Shown: positions 52,909 to 63,067 of the stretch, in pieces | How the letters are laid out: each line of letters opens with the position of its first letter | Position numbering within the stretch: position 1 is the stretch's first letter | Origin: an uncultured Pseudomonadota bacterium | Lineage (GTDB): Bacteria; Pseudomonadota; Gammaproteobacteria; Steroidobacterales; Steroidobacteraceae | Direction of reading: 5' to 3' | DNA: 64,000 nt | NCBI GenBank assembly: GCA_903862885.1 | Contig: CAIOZU010000035.1 | Location: 124,001-188,000, forward strand | Program-made: the position numbers and the translations under genes | The notes under the pieces: model-generated | What the model was told of the DNA's origin: nothing | Database searches by the model: none | Seen by the model: only the letters and a program-made list of their open reading frames with translations

Positions 52909-54231
52909 TTAGGCCGCCAGATAGACGAAGCGCAGCACAAATAAGGCGCTGAGCACATAGATAAGCCAGTCCTGGCGCGTGGCCCGGCCAGTCACCAACT
53001 TCAACACCGCATAGCTCGTGATGCCAAAAGCCAGACCATTGGCAATGGAAAAGCTTAGAGGGATCATCACCACGGTTAAAAAGGCAGAGATCGACTCCAG
53101 CGGGTCATTCCATTTCACCTCTGCTAAGGAGCCCATCATGAGCGCGCCCACCAGAATCAGCGCCGGGGCGGTCGCCGCCACCGGGATGGCCTGAACCAGT
53201 GGAGTAAAAAACAGGGTTACTAAAAACAACACCCCCACCACCAGACTGGTGAGCCCCGTCCGCCCACCCGCCGCGACACCCGCCGCGCTCTCTACATAAC
53301 TGGTGACCGGACTGGTGCCGACCGCCGCGGCCACGACCATAGCCGCTGAATCGACCAACAAAATTCGATTCAAGCGCGGGATCGTCCCATCCGGCGCTGT
53401 TAAACCTGCCCGCTTCGCGACCGCGACCAAGGTACCGACGTTATCAAACACATCAACAAACAAGAAAACAAAGACAATCTCAAGAAGCGACAGGCCAATG
53501 CCGCCTTTGAGATTCAGCGCCGCCGGAATATCTAACTGCAGCGCCGTCGCCGACAACTCACCCAGTGGGAAGCCTCCGGCCACCAGATGAGACAGGCCAC
53601 ATAACCAACTCACTCCCGCCGTCACCAAGATACCCAGCAGCATCGCACCACGCACCTGACGAGCCTGCAACAAGCCAATCACCACCAAGCCCAATAACGC
53701 AACTGCGGCATTCGGTTCCGTTAAATTGCCGAGACCCACCATCGTGCCCTGATGGGCAACAATAATGCCGGCATCACTCAAGCCAATAAAGGCGATGAAC
53801 AAGCCAATGCCGCCCGCCACGGCCGAAAACAGCGAATGCGGAACGGCGGCGACTATCATCTGCCGCACACCCACCACCGTCAGCAAGAAAAAAGCAACGC
53901 CCGAGAGAAACACGCAGCCGAGTGCGGTTTGCCACGGCACGCCCATGGTTTTAACCACCGTGAAGGCGAAGTACGCATTAATGCCCATGCCCGGGGCCAT
54001 GGCCAAAGGATAATTCGATACCCATCCCATCAGGATGCAGCCAAAAGCGGCGGCGAGACAGGTCGCCACAGCAACCGCCGTCACCGGCATACCCGCTTGC
54101 CCAAGCAGGGCCGGATTGATCACCACAATGTAGGCCATCGTCAGAAAAGTCGTGACACCGGCCAGCAACTCGGTTCGTACGCTCGTGCCGTGCGCGCGAA
54201 GATGAAACATCCGCTCGAGAAGATCCGTCAT
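52909..54231 (-). CDS. NCS2-family purine permease (AzgA type)
   Basis: A 440-residue inner-membrane nucleobase transporter, probably for hypoxanthine, guanine or adenine, driven by proton symport. The AzgA marks are TFLTMAYIVVINPALLG (about 28-44) and PLAMAPGMGINAYF (about 75-88), with about 12 hydrophobic helices. It is of normal length. A broken phosphoribosyltransferase gene lies 170 bp upstream on the same strand, the usual partner for salvage. That partner no longer works, so imported purines must be used by another enzyme. Confidence 0.9.
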   Translation of the reverse strand: MTDLLERMFHLRAHGTSVRTELLAGVTTFLTMAYIVVINPALLGQAGMPVTAVAVATCLAAAFGCILMGWVSNYPLAMAPGMGINAYFAFTVVKTMGVPWQTALGCVFLSGVAFFLLTVVGVRQMIVAAVPHSLFSAVAGGIGLFIAFIGLSDAGIIVAHQGTMVGLGNLTEPNAAVALLGLVVIGLLQARQVRGAMLLGILVTAGVSWLCGLSHLVAGGFPLGELSATALQLDIPAALNLKGGIGLSLLEIVFVFLFVDVFDNVGTLVAVAKRAGLTAPDGTIPRLNRILLVDSAAMVVAAAVGTSPVTSYVESAAGVAAGGRTGLTSLVVGVLFLVTLFFTPLVQAIPVAATAPALILVGALMMGSLAEVKWNDPLESISAFLTVVMIPLSFSIANGLAFGITSYAVLKLVTGRATRQDWLIYVLSALFVLRFVYLAA

Positions 54232-54400
54232 GCCTTTACCTCTTGATCACTCACATTATCTGATCACTGATCCTATCGATCGAGTATCTATGATTCTTGT
54301 CATGCGCTGATGAGACGCCTGCGCGATCGCTTACGTTACGGCTTATCGAAGAAACGAATATCTACCGGCTGATGCGTCAGAATCTCGCCCCGTGTAGACC

Positions 54401-54889
54401 TTATATCTCATGAGGAAAGACCAACCAACTATCGGTCTTATGCACCTGTTCATCAGGCACTCAGTGACTGCACTGACGGGTGGGCTTGTCATAGACCGTC
54501 GCGGTGCGCACGGCCTTAGGAAAGCGACGCTGACAACGGTTTTTTAACTCCGCTATCACTGCGTCCAGACTGCTTCTCGGATCCGACACATCATCCACCA
54601 GCAGCAACTCATCCTCAGCCGACCCGCGCGATACAAGGTCATCGACCGCGTGCACACGCACGACTTTCCTTTGATTATCAATACCTGTATCGCAGAAAGC
54701 ACGAATGACCCTTTGATCCGCGCAGATCGCGTGATACGCATGCACCTCTTAGATGGCCATGCCAACGGGTGCCCCGCCGCGCCACAGGGCCACCCGCTAC
54801 GTGGGCTTAACGCCACTGATCACCACCCGTCGCGCCAACTCCATCGAATCGCGCAGCAAAGAGTCAGCAGAGATATGAAGCTTATTCAT
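54401..54889 (-). pseudogene. phosphoribosyltransferase pseudogene, three in-frame stops
   Basis: This is a purine phosphoribosyltransferase-like gene that no open frame shows whole. Reading one frame from ATG (54889) to TAA (54401) gives 162 codons. It starts MNKLHISADSLLRDSMELAR, then has LWRGGAPVGMAI, VRVHAVDDLVSR, ELLLVDDVSD, and ends TDSWLVFPHEI, each typical of the family. Stops interrupt it at codon 31 (TAG, 54797-54799), codon 47 (TAA, 54749-54751) and codon 143 (TGA, 54461-54463). The frame is otherwise intact. The stops at codons 47 and 143 sit where the family commonly has Q and R, each one C-to-T change away. The PRPP loop reads DDVSDPRSS instead of DDVxDTGxS, so it is decayed too. 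Confidence 0.82.
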
Positions 54890-55020
54890 GTCGCCCGGTA
54901 CGCTCATCGGCTGACTCAGGACGCGCAGGCGGATCCTGTCTTAAAACACGAGAAGCGTCGATGGGAGAAGCACGTGGCCACACAGCGAGCCCACCGGCTG
55001 GCTCGCGGCCACACACGGAC

Positions 55021-55383
55021 TCAAGAGTCGTCGTCCTCCCCCTCTTCTTCATCCCCCTCCTCATCGAAGGGTACACTCTTCTCACGAGTCCACGGCGCGC
55101 CAACGGCGTCGCGGAAAGCCTCCCACCCCTTGGGCAAGTCGGCAATCTCAGCGAGCGTGGGATCGAGCTCCACCAGACACCCCAGGCAGGTCAGCCGACC
55201 ATCCTCAGGCTCATTGGTCGTACCGCAGAGGATCTGCCACATCCCATCCTCGGCATCATGGGAGACGAGCAGGATCGGCTCATCATCCTCTAGCACCGCA
55301 ATGGTCGTGAGGGCGTCAGCAAACTCCGGCGCCTCAAATGGCCAGCGCTCAAAGTCAAACTCGTGGGTATGGGGACCAATCAT
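55021..55383 (-). CDS. small acidic conserved-looking protein
   Basis: A 120-residue soluble protein with aromatic residues and cysteines in the middle (a GLTxLGCLVELDP-like segment with two cysteines three apart) and a strongly acidic tail of glutamates and aspartates at residues about 105-120. It starts from the ATG at 55383; a TTG-started longer form is possible. No family is recognised. The layout, with a short beta-rich domain (ILLVSHDAEDGMWQILCG) then an acidic tail, resembles small proteins of the DUF2185 kind, but I am not sure. It is monocistronic and diverges from the Cache protein. Confidence 0.65.
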   Translation of the reverse strand: MIGPHTHEFDFERWPFEAPEFADALTTIAVLEDDEPILLVSHDAEDGMWQILCGTTNEPEDGRLTCLGCLVELDPTLAEIADLPKGWEAFRDAVGAPWTREKSVPFDEEGDEEEGEDDDS

Positions 55384-55599
55384 GGTGCAATCCAAGTGTG
55401 GGTTAACAACGCCGCCAGGGCGATTATCATAGCGCGATCAACGCCCGCTCGCTTGCACCGGCGCGCTCCGGTCACCCGCGACGGCCGACGCACGTAACCT
55501 TCGGTCGTTGACATCAGCCATGAATACAATCAACCTGTGACTGACGCAGTCGAGAGTCACTTACCCCATCGCACTCCGGACCATGAGCGTCGTGAGCAC

Positions 55600-56595
55600 A
55601 TGCTGCCAAACACCAAAAAAAACAAGACGCCGCAAGAACGCTCAGGCGGCCACCCTGACCGCAGGCCGCTGACCAGGCGCACTCTGCAACACATCGCGAC
55701 CGTGTTGTGCACGGCACTTTTTTGGCATGTTGCGGTGGCGGTCGATGGCAGTCAACTAGCCCCCTACGCGTTCGAGGACACCAAGCAACTGGTCACCCTC
55801 GTAGAAGATGCCGGCCAACTCATCGAAGCGAAGGGTTCGGCCGCTTTCGCTGAGTTTGCCAAGCCCGGCTCCCGCTGGAAAACGGCGGCCTCTTATCTCT
55901 ATGTGTACTCACCGGATGGCACGTGTCTGTTTCACGGCAGCACGCCACGACTGGTGGGAAAAAATCTCGCCGACCTGCGCGATGCCAATGGTAAGCCCGC
56001 GATCCAGCGGATTATCCGCCTCGCGCAATCACCACAGCGTCATGCCTCGGCGTGGGTATTTTATCTTTGGCAAGACGGCGGCAATCTCACACCGGCCTGG
56101 AAAAGTGCCTATAACCGCAAAGCCATTGCACCCGACGGCACCACATTGATCGTGGGTGCTGGACTCTATCGCATTAAGTTCGAGCGCAGCTTCCTCCAAA
56201 CCAACGTCGACCGGGCCGTGACCCTGCTGCAATCCGTTGGCATTGAAGCGGCCGCTAAGGAGCTACTCGACCCCGCCTCAGAGTTCAACTTTTTAGATAC
56301 CTATATCTATGTGTTGGATGAGAATGGGCGAACGGTGATCGACCCCGCATTCCCCACGCAACGCGGCAGAGACATGATCCCCTTCACGGATGCCGTGGGG
56401 CGACCCATCATCGCGGAACTCACCGAGGCACTTAAAACCAAACCGGCGCATTGGGAACAATACCTGCGCGCTAGGCCCGGTGATGCCCTGCCGTCCCGGA
56501 AACTCCTGTACGCCCGGCGCATCACCCTCGATGGGCACACCTACATTGTCGGATCGGATTACTTTATGGCCACGCCGATTTGGATGAAACTCTGA
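55600..56595 (+). CDS. secreted double-Cache sensor-type protein
   Basis: A 331-residue exported protein. Residues about 20-47 form a signal peptide (RRPLTRRTLQ then a hydrophobic stretch ending HVAVAVDG). Two Cache modules follow: YLYVYSPDGTCLFHG in the first and YIYVLDENGRTVIDP in the second, the paired ligand-binding layout. No transmitter, HAMP or methyl-accepting domain follows, so it is a free periplasmic ligand-binding protein. The NCS2 permease starts 10 bp downstream, so it may bind a purine or similar ligand. I chose the ATG at 55600 over a GTG at 55537 because it fits the signal peptide. Confidence 0.8.
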   Translation: MLPNTKKNKTPQERSGGHPDRRPLTRRTLQHIATVLCTALFWHVAVAVDGSQLAPYAFEDTKQLVTLVEDAGQLIEAKGSAAFAEFAKPGSRWKTAASYLYVYSPDGTCLFHGSTPRLVGKNLADLRDANGKPAIQRIIRLAQSPQRHASAWVFYLWQDGGNLTPAWKSAYNRKAIAPDGTTLIVGAGLYRIKFERSFLQTNVDRAVTLLQSVGIEAAAKELLDPASEFNFLDTYIYVLDENGRTVIDPAFPTQRGRDMIPFTDAVGRPIIAELTEALKTKPAHWEQYLRARPGDALPSRKLLYARRITLDGHTYIVGSDYFMATPIWMKL

Positions 56596-56605
56596 GAGGC
56601 TCCCC

Positions 56606-57952
56606 ATGACGACGACGGCCAACGATCTCATCTATGAGCTAGATGACCATCCGCCAACCGGACCATTGGCCCTGTTGGCCGTGCAACACGTGGTGTTGAT
56701 GTCGAGCACGCTGGTGTTGCCTGCGGTGATGATGTCTGAAATTGGGGGCGGCGATCAGCAAGCGTCGGCGGTTCTCGCTCTGACCATGATGGCCTGCGGT
56801 ATCGGCACCATCCTGCAGTCGGTGCGACTGCCAGGATTTGGATCAGGCTATCTATGCCCCAACTTAGCGGGCCCTAATTTCTTTCCCGCCTGCATGAGCG
56901 CGGCATGGCTCGGCGGCATTCCTCTCATGCGCGGCATGACCATTTTCGCCGGCCTCACTGAACTGCTGTTTGCGCGGTTGGTATCTAAAATCGCGTTTCT
57001 ATTCCCGAAACAGGTCACGGGATTGGTGGTGTTTTTTGTGGGCTTAGGGCTCGTGCCCGTGGGTACCTCAAAATTCATGACTGTTGCCTACCAAGGGGAT
57101 CCCTTGATGCCTATGAACGTGTTGGTGTCAGCCATTACGCTCACGGTCATGGCCGGTATCAACGTGATGTCGACCGGCAACTTACGACTCTATGGTGTAT
57201 TGGTCGGTATGTTAGTGGGCTACGCCCTGTCGCTCGGACTTGGACTGATATCCCCCGCCGGCCTCTCACAAATCGCCGAGGCGCCCTGGGTGGGTCTGCC
57301 CCTGCTGACCGGCGGCGCCTCCTTCGCGTTTCACTGGTCGTTGGCACCGACCTTTATCATTGTCTCAATTTGTGGCGCCCTAAAGTCCTTTGGCAACTTA
57401 GTGCTAGCTGAGAAGGTCAACTTTCCCGACCGTAAAGCAACTGACATGAAAGCCATTCAAAACGGCCTCACGGCAGACGCCGCCACCGTTGTCATCTCCG
57501 GACTCATCGGCGGCATGGCCTCTGACACTTCATCGAGCAACGTGTCACTCAGTGCTTCCACCGGCGCCACCAGTCGGATGATTGGCTACGGAGCGGGCGC
57601 CGTGTTCTTTTTACTGGGCTTCTCCCCTAAGCTTGCGGCGGTACTCACCCATATGCCAACGCCCGTCGCTGGCGCCATCTTAGTGTTCGTCACCTGCTTT
57701 ATGATCATGTCGGGATTACAGATCATCGCCGCGGTGAAATTAGATGCACGGCGCACCTTCGCCATTGGACTGGCCTTTTGCGCAGGACTCAGCGTCGATA
57801 TTTTGCCGCAAGCCTATGCAGGGGTCGCTCCTTGGCTTCGCCCGATCTTTGCAGACTCTTTAACCCTCGCAACGATCGCGGCTGTGCTACTCACGCAAGT
57901 CACGCGACTGGGCCTGCCACGCGAAACAACGGCAGCGCATAAAGAGAGCTAA
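56606..57952 (+). CDS. NCS2-family uracil/xanthine permease
   Basis: A 448-residue inner-membrane permease of the UraA/UapA branch, different from the AzgA copy at 52909. It has the QHVVLMSSTLVLPAVM opening, GSGYLCPNLAGPNFFPA in TM3 and a C-terminal part ending ITLxxxTxLG-like (LLTQVTRLGLPRE). The NCS2 motif segment is around MASDTSSSNVSLSASTG. It lies 10 bp after the Cache protein, so transport and ligand binding are linked. Its substrate (uracil, xanthine, or uric acid) cannot be decided. Confidence 0.88.
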   Translation: MTTTANDLIYELDDHPPTGPLALLAVQHVVLMSSTLVLPAVMMSEIGGGDQQASAVLALTMMACGIGTILQSVRLPGFGSGYLCPNLAGPNFFPACMSAAWLGGIPLMRGMTIFAGLTELLFARLVSKIAFLFPKQVTGLVVFFVGLGLVPVGTSKFMTVAYQGDPLMPMNVLVSAITLTVMAGINVMSTGNLRLYGVLVGMLVGYALSLGLGLISPAGLSQIAEAPWVGLPLLTGGASFAFHWSLAPTFIIVSICGALKSFGNLVLAEKVNFPDRKATDMKAIQNGLTADAATVVISGLIGGMASDTSSSNVSLSASTGATSRMIGYGAGAVFFLLGFSPKLAAVLTHMPTPVAGAILVFVTCFMIMSGLQIIAAVKLDARRTFAIGLAFCAGLSVDILPQAYAGVAPWLRPIFADSLTLATIAAVLLTQVTRLGLPRETTAAHKES

Positions 57953-58045
57953 ATCCCTGATCAGCGACAGTCGCCGAGTAAAAATAAACGCCCGTACGCG
58001 ACCCGAAGCCACCAAAGGATCCGGCTTATTCATTGCCTTATAAAT

Positions 58046-58122
58046 TGGTCGGGGCGATAGGATTTGAACCTACGACCCCTTGCACCCCATGCAAGTGCGC
58101 TACCAGACTGCGCCACGCCCCG
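58046..58122 (-). tRNA. tRNA-Pro (anticodon GGG)
   Basis: A 77-base tRNA with encoded CCA (TGG at 58046-58048 on the plus strand). The acceptor stem CGGGGCG (58122-58116) pairs with CGCCCCG, the T arm is GGTTCAAATCC, and the anticodon stem CTTGC/GCAAG holds loop ATGGGGT, giving anticodon GGG for proline. It sits next to merR and ihfA, the position also found in Pseudomonas, so it is core synteny rather than a sign of an island end. Confidence 0.97.
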
Positions 58123-58207
58123 ACCGGAGGGTGCGCCGTGGGAACCACGACGCGTCAAACACGTTGAGTTTAATCGAATGAAGAGAGCAGAGCCATCGAA
58201 AGATGAC

Positions 58208-58564
58208 TTAACGGCGCAAGGACTTTAGTAATTCCTCAAGCTCGGTACGCAACTGCCGCATGATCTGCTGACTCTGCGACACATCTTCGCGCGCGCCATC
58301 ACCGGCCAGACGCTGGCGCGCCCCGCCGATGGTAAAGCCTTCGTCATATAGCAGACTGCGAATTTGACGAATCACCAACACGTCCTGTCGCTGGTAGTAA
58401 CGACGGTTGCCGCGTCGCTTCACTGGCTTCAGCTGCGGGAACTCTTGCTCCCAGTAACGTAAGACATGCGGTTTCACACCACACAGATCGGCCACTTCGC
58501 CAATCGTAAAATAACGCTTACCCGGAATGACCGGGAGTTCGGCGTTATTGCTTGGTTCCAACAT
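58208..58564 (-). CDS. MerR-family transcriptional regulator
   Basis: A 118-residue MerR protein. Its N-terminal winged HTH starts [25 protein letters not shown], followed by the RRGNRRYY wing and a coiled-coil helix. There is no metal-binding cysteine set, so it is not a metal sensor. This gene commonly follows ihfA in gammaproteobacteria; its role is not known. It overlaps the end of ihfA by 20 bp. Confidence 0.9.
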   Translation of the reverse strand: MLEPSNNAELPVIPGKRYFTIGEVADLCGVKPHVLRYWEQEFPQLKPVKRRGNRRYYQRQDVLVIRQIRSLLYDEGFTIGGARQRLAGDGAREDVSQSQQIMRQLRTELEELLKSLRR

Positions 58565-58844
58565 ACGCTTCGACTCTCGCCTTCAGCTTTTGACCCGGAC
58601 GGAACGTCACCACGCGACGCGCACTGATCGGGATCTCTTCGCCGGTTTTTGGATTACGTCCGGGACGTTGATTCTTATCACGCAGATCGAAATTGCCGAA
58701 ACCGGACAACTTCACCTGCTCCCCGTTAGACAGTGCGTGACGCACTTCCTCAAAAAACAAATCGACGAGCTCACGCGCTTCGCGTTTATTGAGCCCCAGT
58801 TGATCGAACAGGGCTTCAGCCATTTCTGCTTTGGTCAGTGCCAT
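58545..58844 (-). CDS. ihfA: integration host factor alpha subunit
   Basis: IHF alpha is a DNA-bending nucleoid protein acting with IhfB in recombination and transcription. The 99-residue protein has the canonical [14 protein letters not shown] start, [30 protein letters not shown] and [13 protein letters not shown] segments. I chose the ATG at 58844; the track frame to 58862 would add six residues from a TTG. It lies 31 bp after pheT. Confidence 0.97.
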   Translation of the reverse strand: MALTKAEMAEALFDQLGLNKREARELVDLFFEEVRHALSNGEQVKLSGFGNFDLRDKNQRPGRNPKTGEEIPISARRVVTFRPGQKLKARVEAYVGTKQ

Positions 58845-58875
58845 TGGTCGTCGCGCCCCCAATCAATCGAAAAAA

Positions 58876-61251
58876 TTAGTCGCGAAAAGTCGCTCTCAGA
58901 TCGTTCTGTAAGCGAGCGCGGATGGTGCGCATCACCGCTTCCACGTCCCCTTCCGCTAGAGTCCTATTTTTATCCTGAAAAATCAAGGCTAAAGCGACGC
59001 TTTTTCGACCTATTTCGACGCCCTTGCCTCGATACACGTCAAATGCCGTTAAGTCACGCAAAAGACTTGATGCGGTAACAGTAACAGATTCTCGCAACTC
59101 ATTGAAAGTGCATCCTTCATCGACGACTACCGCGAGGTCACGACGCACCGAGGGGAAGCGCGACAATTCCTCTGCATGCGGGACAAGGGCCTGCGAAATC
59201 GCCTGCGCATCTAACTCAAACAGCACCGGTGCCGCATTCAGATCAAGCAGACGCACCCACTCTGGGTGCAATTCACCGATCCAACCAATCGCCTGTTTTT
59301 CTCGGTAAATACGCGCTGAACGACCGGGATGAAGACAACTCAATGTCTCCGCCACAAAGCGATCGGATGTCTCGCCGGCGGCACATAACAAAGCCTCCAC
59401 CTCCGCCTTGAGATCATAAAAATCGACCGTCCGAGGCGTGACAGCCCATTGCTCAGGCCACACCGCGCCCCACGTCAATCCAGAAATCGTGTTAATTTCT
59501 TTTAATTCAGTATCTTGCTGAATAAACCTCGAACCTACTTCAAATAATTTTACCCGCGACTGCTGGCGTCGAACATTTTCCGCGAGGTTTTTCAGCAACC
59601 CCGGCCAGAGCGAGACGCGCATATCCGCGAGTTCCGCCGAGATGGGATTCACCACACTTAAAGGGCGAGCATCCGGAAACAATTGCCGCTGCCACAGCGG
59701 ATCCACGAAGGTGAAATTGATCGCTTCATAAAAGCCTAAATCAACCAGTCGCTGACTGAAGCGTGACCCTTCAATCACGCCCTCCGGTACGTGCCCGGGA
59801 CGCTGCGGCAGATTCGCGTCGATCTCTGGAATCTCGTTGTAACCAAAGATGCGGGCCACCTCTTCCACCAAGTCGGCTTCTTGGGCGATATCAAAACGCC
59901 ACGCCGGTGGTGTCACCGCCCAGCCGGTCGCGGTCGCATCCACGCGCATCCCCAATGCCGTTAAAATACGACCGACACGCGCACTCTCAATATCAATACC
60001 GATCAGACGACGGATATAGGACGGTCGCAACTCAATCGCCAGCGGCGTCGGCTGATGAGCCGCACTGTGCTCTACCTGCAAAGGACCCACCTGTCCGCCT
60101 GCCATCGCGACCAACAGCTGTGTCGCCCGCTCCATCGCACGCACAGCGCCCGTCGGATCAACCCCGCGCTCAAAGCGACTGGAGGCATCGGTGAGGATAC
60201 CGAAGCGTCGACCACGCCCTGCGATTGCGTGGGGTGCAAACCAGGCGGACTCTAAAAATACATCGGTGGTATCGACAGCGATGCCACTCTTAGCACCCCC
60301 CATGACCCCAGCAAGCCCCAAGGGGGCGCTGGCATCAGCGATCACCACCATATCGTCACTTAAAGCGATCTCACTGCCCTCAAGCAAACGCAGCGACTCA
60401 CCGGGTGTCGCCATGCGCACCTCAATGTGATCGGTGATTTGCCTGAGATCATAGGCATGCATGGGCTGGCCTAACTCCAGCATCACGTAGTTGGTGACAT
60501 CGACCAGCGGCCCAAGACTTCGAAGCCCCGCACGCCGTAGTCGCTCGCGCATCCAAAGCGGTGTCTGCGCCTTTGGATTAACGCCCCGAATCACGCGCCC
60601 AGCAAAGGTGGCGCAGGCGCTGGGGCAACTGACCCGCACCCCTACGTGATCAGTGATCGTGACGGGCAGCGCATCGATCTCAGGCATCTTAAGCGCCTGT
60701 CCTGTAATCACCGCGACCTCACGCGCGAGTCCTAGTACGGATAACGCATCACCGCGATTGGGGGTGAAATTAATATCAAAGACAGTGTCATCAAGCGCTA
60801 AAGCAACGCGCAGATCCGTGCCAAGCTCAGACTCGGCTGGCAACTCAAGCAAACCCTCAGGCACATCCCCCAAACCCAATTCACGGGCGGAGCACAGCAT
60901 CCCTTCTGACTCTATGCCGCGCAGCTTGGCGCGCGAAATGCGCACATCCCCTGGTAACAGCGCACCAAGCGTGGCCAGTGGCGTCTTAAGCCCTACGCGC
61001 ACATTGCGCGCGCCGCACACCACCGTGAAGCGCTCAGCGCCACCGATCGATACCTGGCAGACCCGTAACTTATCGGCTTCTGGATGTGCCTCCACGCTGA
61101 CCACCTCAGCCACCACGACGCCCACAAAGGGCACGGTCGCAGCCTGCTGGGCTTCCACCTCAAAGCCCGCCATGGTGAGTGCCTGCGCGAGCACGGCGGA
61201 ATCCGTCGGCAGATCCACCCACTCACGTAGCCAACTGAGAGCGATCTTCAT
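58876..61251 (-). CDS. pheT: phenylalanyl-tRNA synthetase beta subunit
   Basis: A 791-residue subunit that charges tRNA-Phe with PheS. It has the N-terminal MKIALSWLREWVD, a tRNA-binding OB domain (VVVAEVVSVEAHPEADKL), the B3/B4 editing domain, B5, and the C-terminal FDX-ACB anticodon-binding domain ending RLQNDLRATFRD. I used the ATG at 61251 rather than a GTG six bases earlier. It follows pheS by 21 bp. Length matches the family (about 795). Confidence 0.97.
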   Translation of the reverse strand: MKIALSWLREWVDLPTDSAVLAQALTMAGFEVEAQQAATVPFVGVVVAEVVSVEAHPEADKLRVCQVSIGGAERFTVVCGARNVRVGLKTPLATLGALLPGDVRISRAKLRGIESEGMLCSARELGLGDVPEGLLELPAESELGTDLRVALALDDTVFDINFTPNRGDALSVLGLAREVAVITGQALKMPEIDALPVTITDHVGVRVSCPSACATFAGRVIRGVNPKAQTPLWMRERLRRAGLRSLGPLVDVTNYVMLELGQPMHAYDLRQITDHIEVRMATPGESLRLLEGSEIALSDDMVVIADASAPLGLAGVMGGAKSGIAVDTTDVFLESAWFAPHAIAGRGRRFGILTDASSRFERGVDPTGAVRAMERATQLLVAMAGGQVGPLQVEHSAAHQPTPLAIELRPSYIRRLIGIDIESARVGRILTALGMRVDATATGWAVTPPAWRFDIAQEADLVEEVARIFGYNEIPEIDANLPQRPGHVPEGVIEGSRFSQRLVDLGFYEAINFTFVDPLWQRQLFPDARPLSVVNPISAELADMRVSLWPGLLKNLAENVRRQQSRVKLFEVGSRFIQQDTELKEINTISGLTWGAVWPEQWAVTPRTVDFYDLKAEVEALLCAAGETSDRFVAETLSCLHPGRSARIYREKQAIGWIGELHPEWVRLLDLNAAPVLFELDAQAISQALVPHAEELSRFPSVRRDLAVVVDEGCTFNELRESVTVTASSLLRDLTAFDVYRGKGVEIGRKSVALALIFQDKNRTLAEGDVEAVMRTIRARLQNDLRATFRD

Positions 61252-61272
61252 CCCCACATCCCCACAGTCGAG

Positions 61273-62295
<1,023 letters not shown>

Positions 62296-62667
62296 CTACT
62301 TCGCGTTAGTAGCGGGCAAGGCAGCCTTCACCTGCTCGACGATCGCAGCGAATGCGGCCGGCTCATGCACCGCCAGATCCGCCAGCGCCTTCCGATCGAC
62401 CGCCAACTGCAAGATCTTGAGACCTTGAATCAAGCGGCTATAGCTCAAGCCATACGCTCGGGCAGCGGCATTCAGCCGTTGAATCCACAGTGAACGGTAA
62501 TCCCGTTTCTTGATCTTACGACCGGCGTAAGCGTACTGGCCGGCCTTGATGACCGCCTGCTTCGCGGTACGGAACACTTTGCGCCGAGCGTTGTAGTAGC
62601 CCTTCGCTTTGCCCAGAATCTTTTTGTGTCGTCGTCCAGCGACTACACCTCTTTTTACACGTGCCAT
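62296..62667 (-). CDS. rplT: ribosomal protein L20
   Basis: A 123-residue 50S protein with the [30 protein letters not shown] start. In enterobacteria L20 also represses its own operon by binding the mRNA ahead of rpmI. It follows rpmI by 25 bp. Length and sequence are normal. Confidence 0.97.
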   Translation of the reverse strand: MARVKRGVVAGRRHKKILGKAKGYYNARRKVFRTAKQAVIKAGQYAYAGRKIKKRDYRSLWIQRLNAAARAYGLSYSRLIQGLKILQLAVDRKALADLAVHEPAAFAAIVEQVKAALPATNAK

Positions 62668-62692
62668 TTCATTCTCCTAAAGGCAAAGCCGA

Positions 62693-62887
62693 TCAATGGT
62701 TCGGAAGCAGTTGCGTGACCCGGTTGACGTCCGATTCATGGACCATCTTTCCGGAACGCAGCTGACGCTTACGCTTTGAGGGCTTCTTCGTCAGGATATG
62801 ACGCTTGTGTGACTGACCGCGCTTGAAGCCATTCGCCGTTTTGCGAAAGCGCTTCGCCGCAGCCTTGTTGGTTTTCAACTTAGGCAT
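62693..62887 (-). CDS. rpmI: ribosomal protein L35
   Basis: A 64-residue 50S protein with the canonical [20 protein letters not shown] start and a basic ending [15 protein letters not shown]. It is preceded by a 180-bp gap after infC that contains two strong hairpins. Normal length. Confidence 0.97.
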   Translation of the reverse strand: MPKLKTNKAAAKRFRKTANGFKRGQSHKRHILTKKPSKRKRQLRSGKMVHESDVNRVTQLLPNH

Positions 62888-62942
62888 CGACTTTCTCCAT
62901 GCTGATCAGACGGTTCTGTCAGCGACTTATGACCCTGTCGCA

Positions 62943-62968
62943 CCGCTGAAAACCAGTGTTTTCAGCGG
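62943..62968. other. hairpin between infC and rpmI (first)
   Basis: An 11-bp perfect stem, CCGCTGAAAAC (62943-62953) and GTTTTCAGCGG (62958-62968), with loop CAGT. It lies 55 bp before the rpmI start, in the mRNA region where L20 autoregulation occurs in enterobacteria. No T run follows on the minus strand, so it is not a classical terminator. Confidence 0.6.
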
Positions 62969-63022
62969 GCTCGGGGCGGGCCCGGCAAGTCGCGCATCGC
63001 GCTCCCCACCGGTCACTTGTGT

Positions 63023-63045
63023 CGTAAAAAGCTACGCTTTTTACG
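63023..63045. other. hairpin between infC and rpmI (second)
   Basis: A 10-bp perfect stem, CGTAAAAAGC (63023-63032) with GCTTTTTACG (63036-63045), and a 3-base loop. It lies 22 bp after the infC stop. It could stabilise the infC mRNA end or slow transcription into rpmI. No T tract follows on the minus strand. Confidence 0.6.
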
Positions 63046-63067
63046 TCAACGTTCTTATTCGGCCGAC

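Noticed and set aside
54461-54816. Two short minus-strand open frames at 54461-54745 and 54556-54816 as separate small genes
   Set aside because: The first is the middle part of the phosphoribosyltransferase pseudogene and the second is an out-of-frame shadow; family motifs continue through the stops in one frame.
54401-54889. Stop-codon recoding in the phosphoribosyltransferase frame
   Set aside because: All three stop types occur in one short frame and the PRPP loop is also damaged; decay is simpler than three kinds of recoding.
58046-58122. tRNA-Pro as an integration site marking a genomic island edge
   Set aside because: No integrase and no repeat of the tRNA 3' end were seen, and this tRNA lies beside ihfA-merR in other gammaproteobacteria too.
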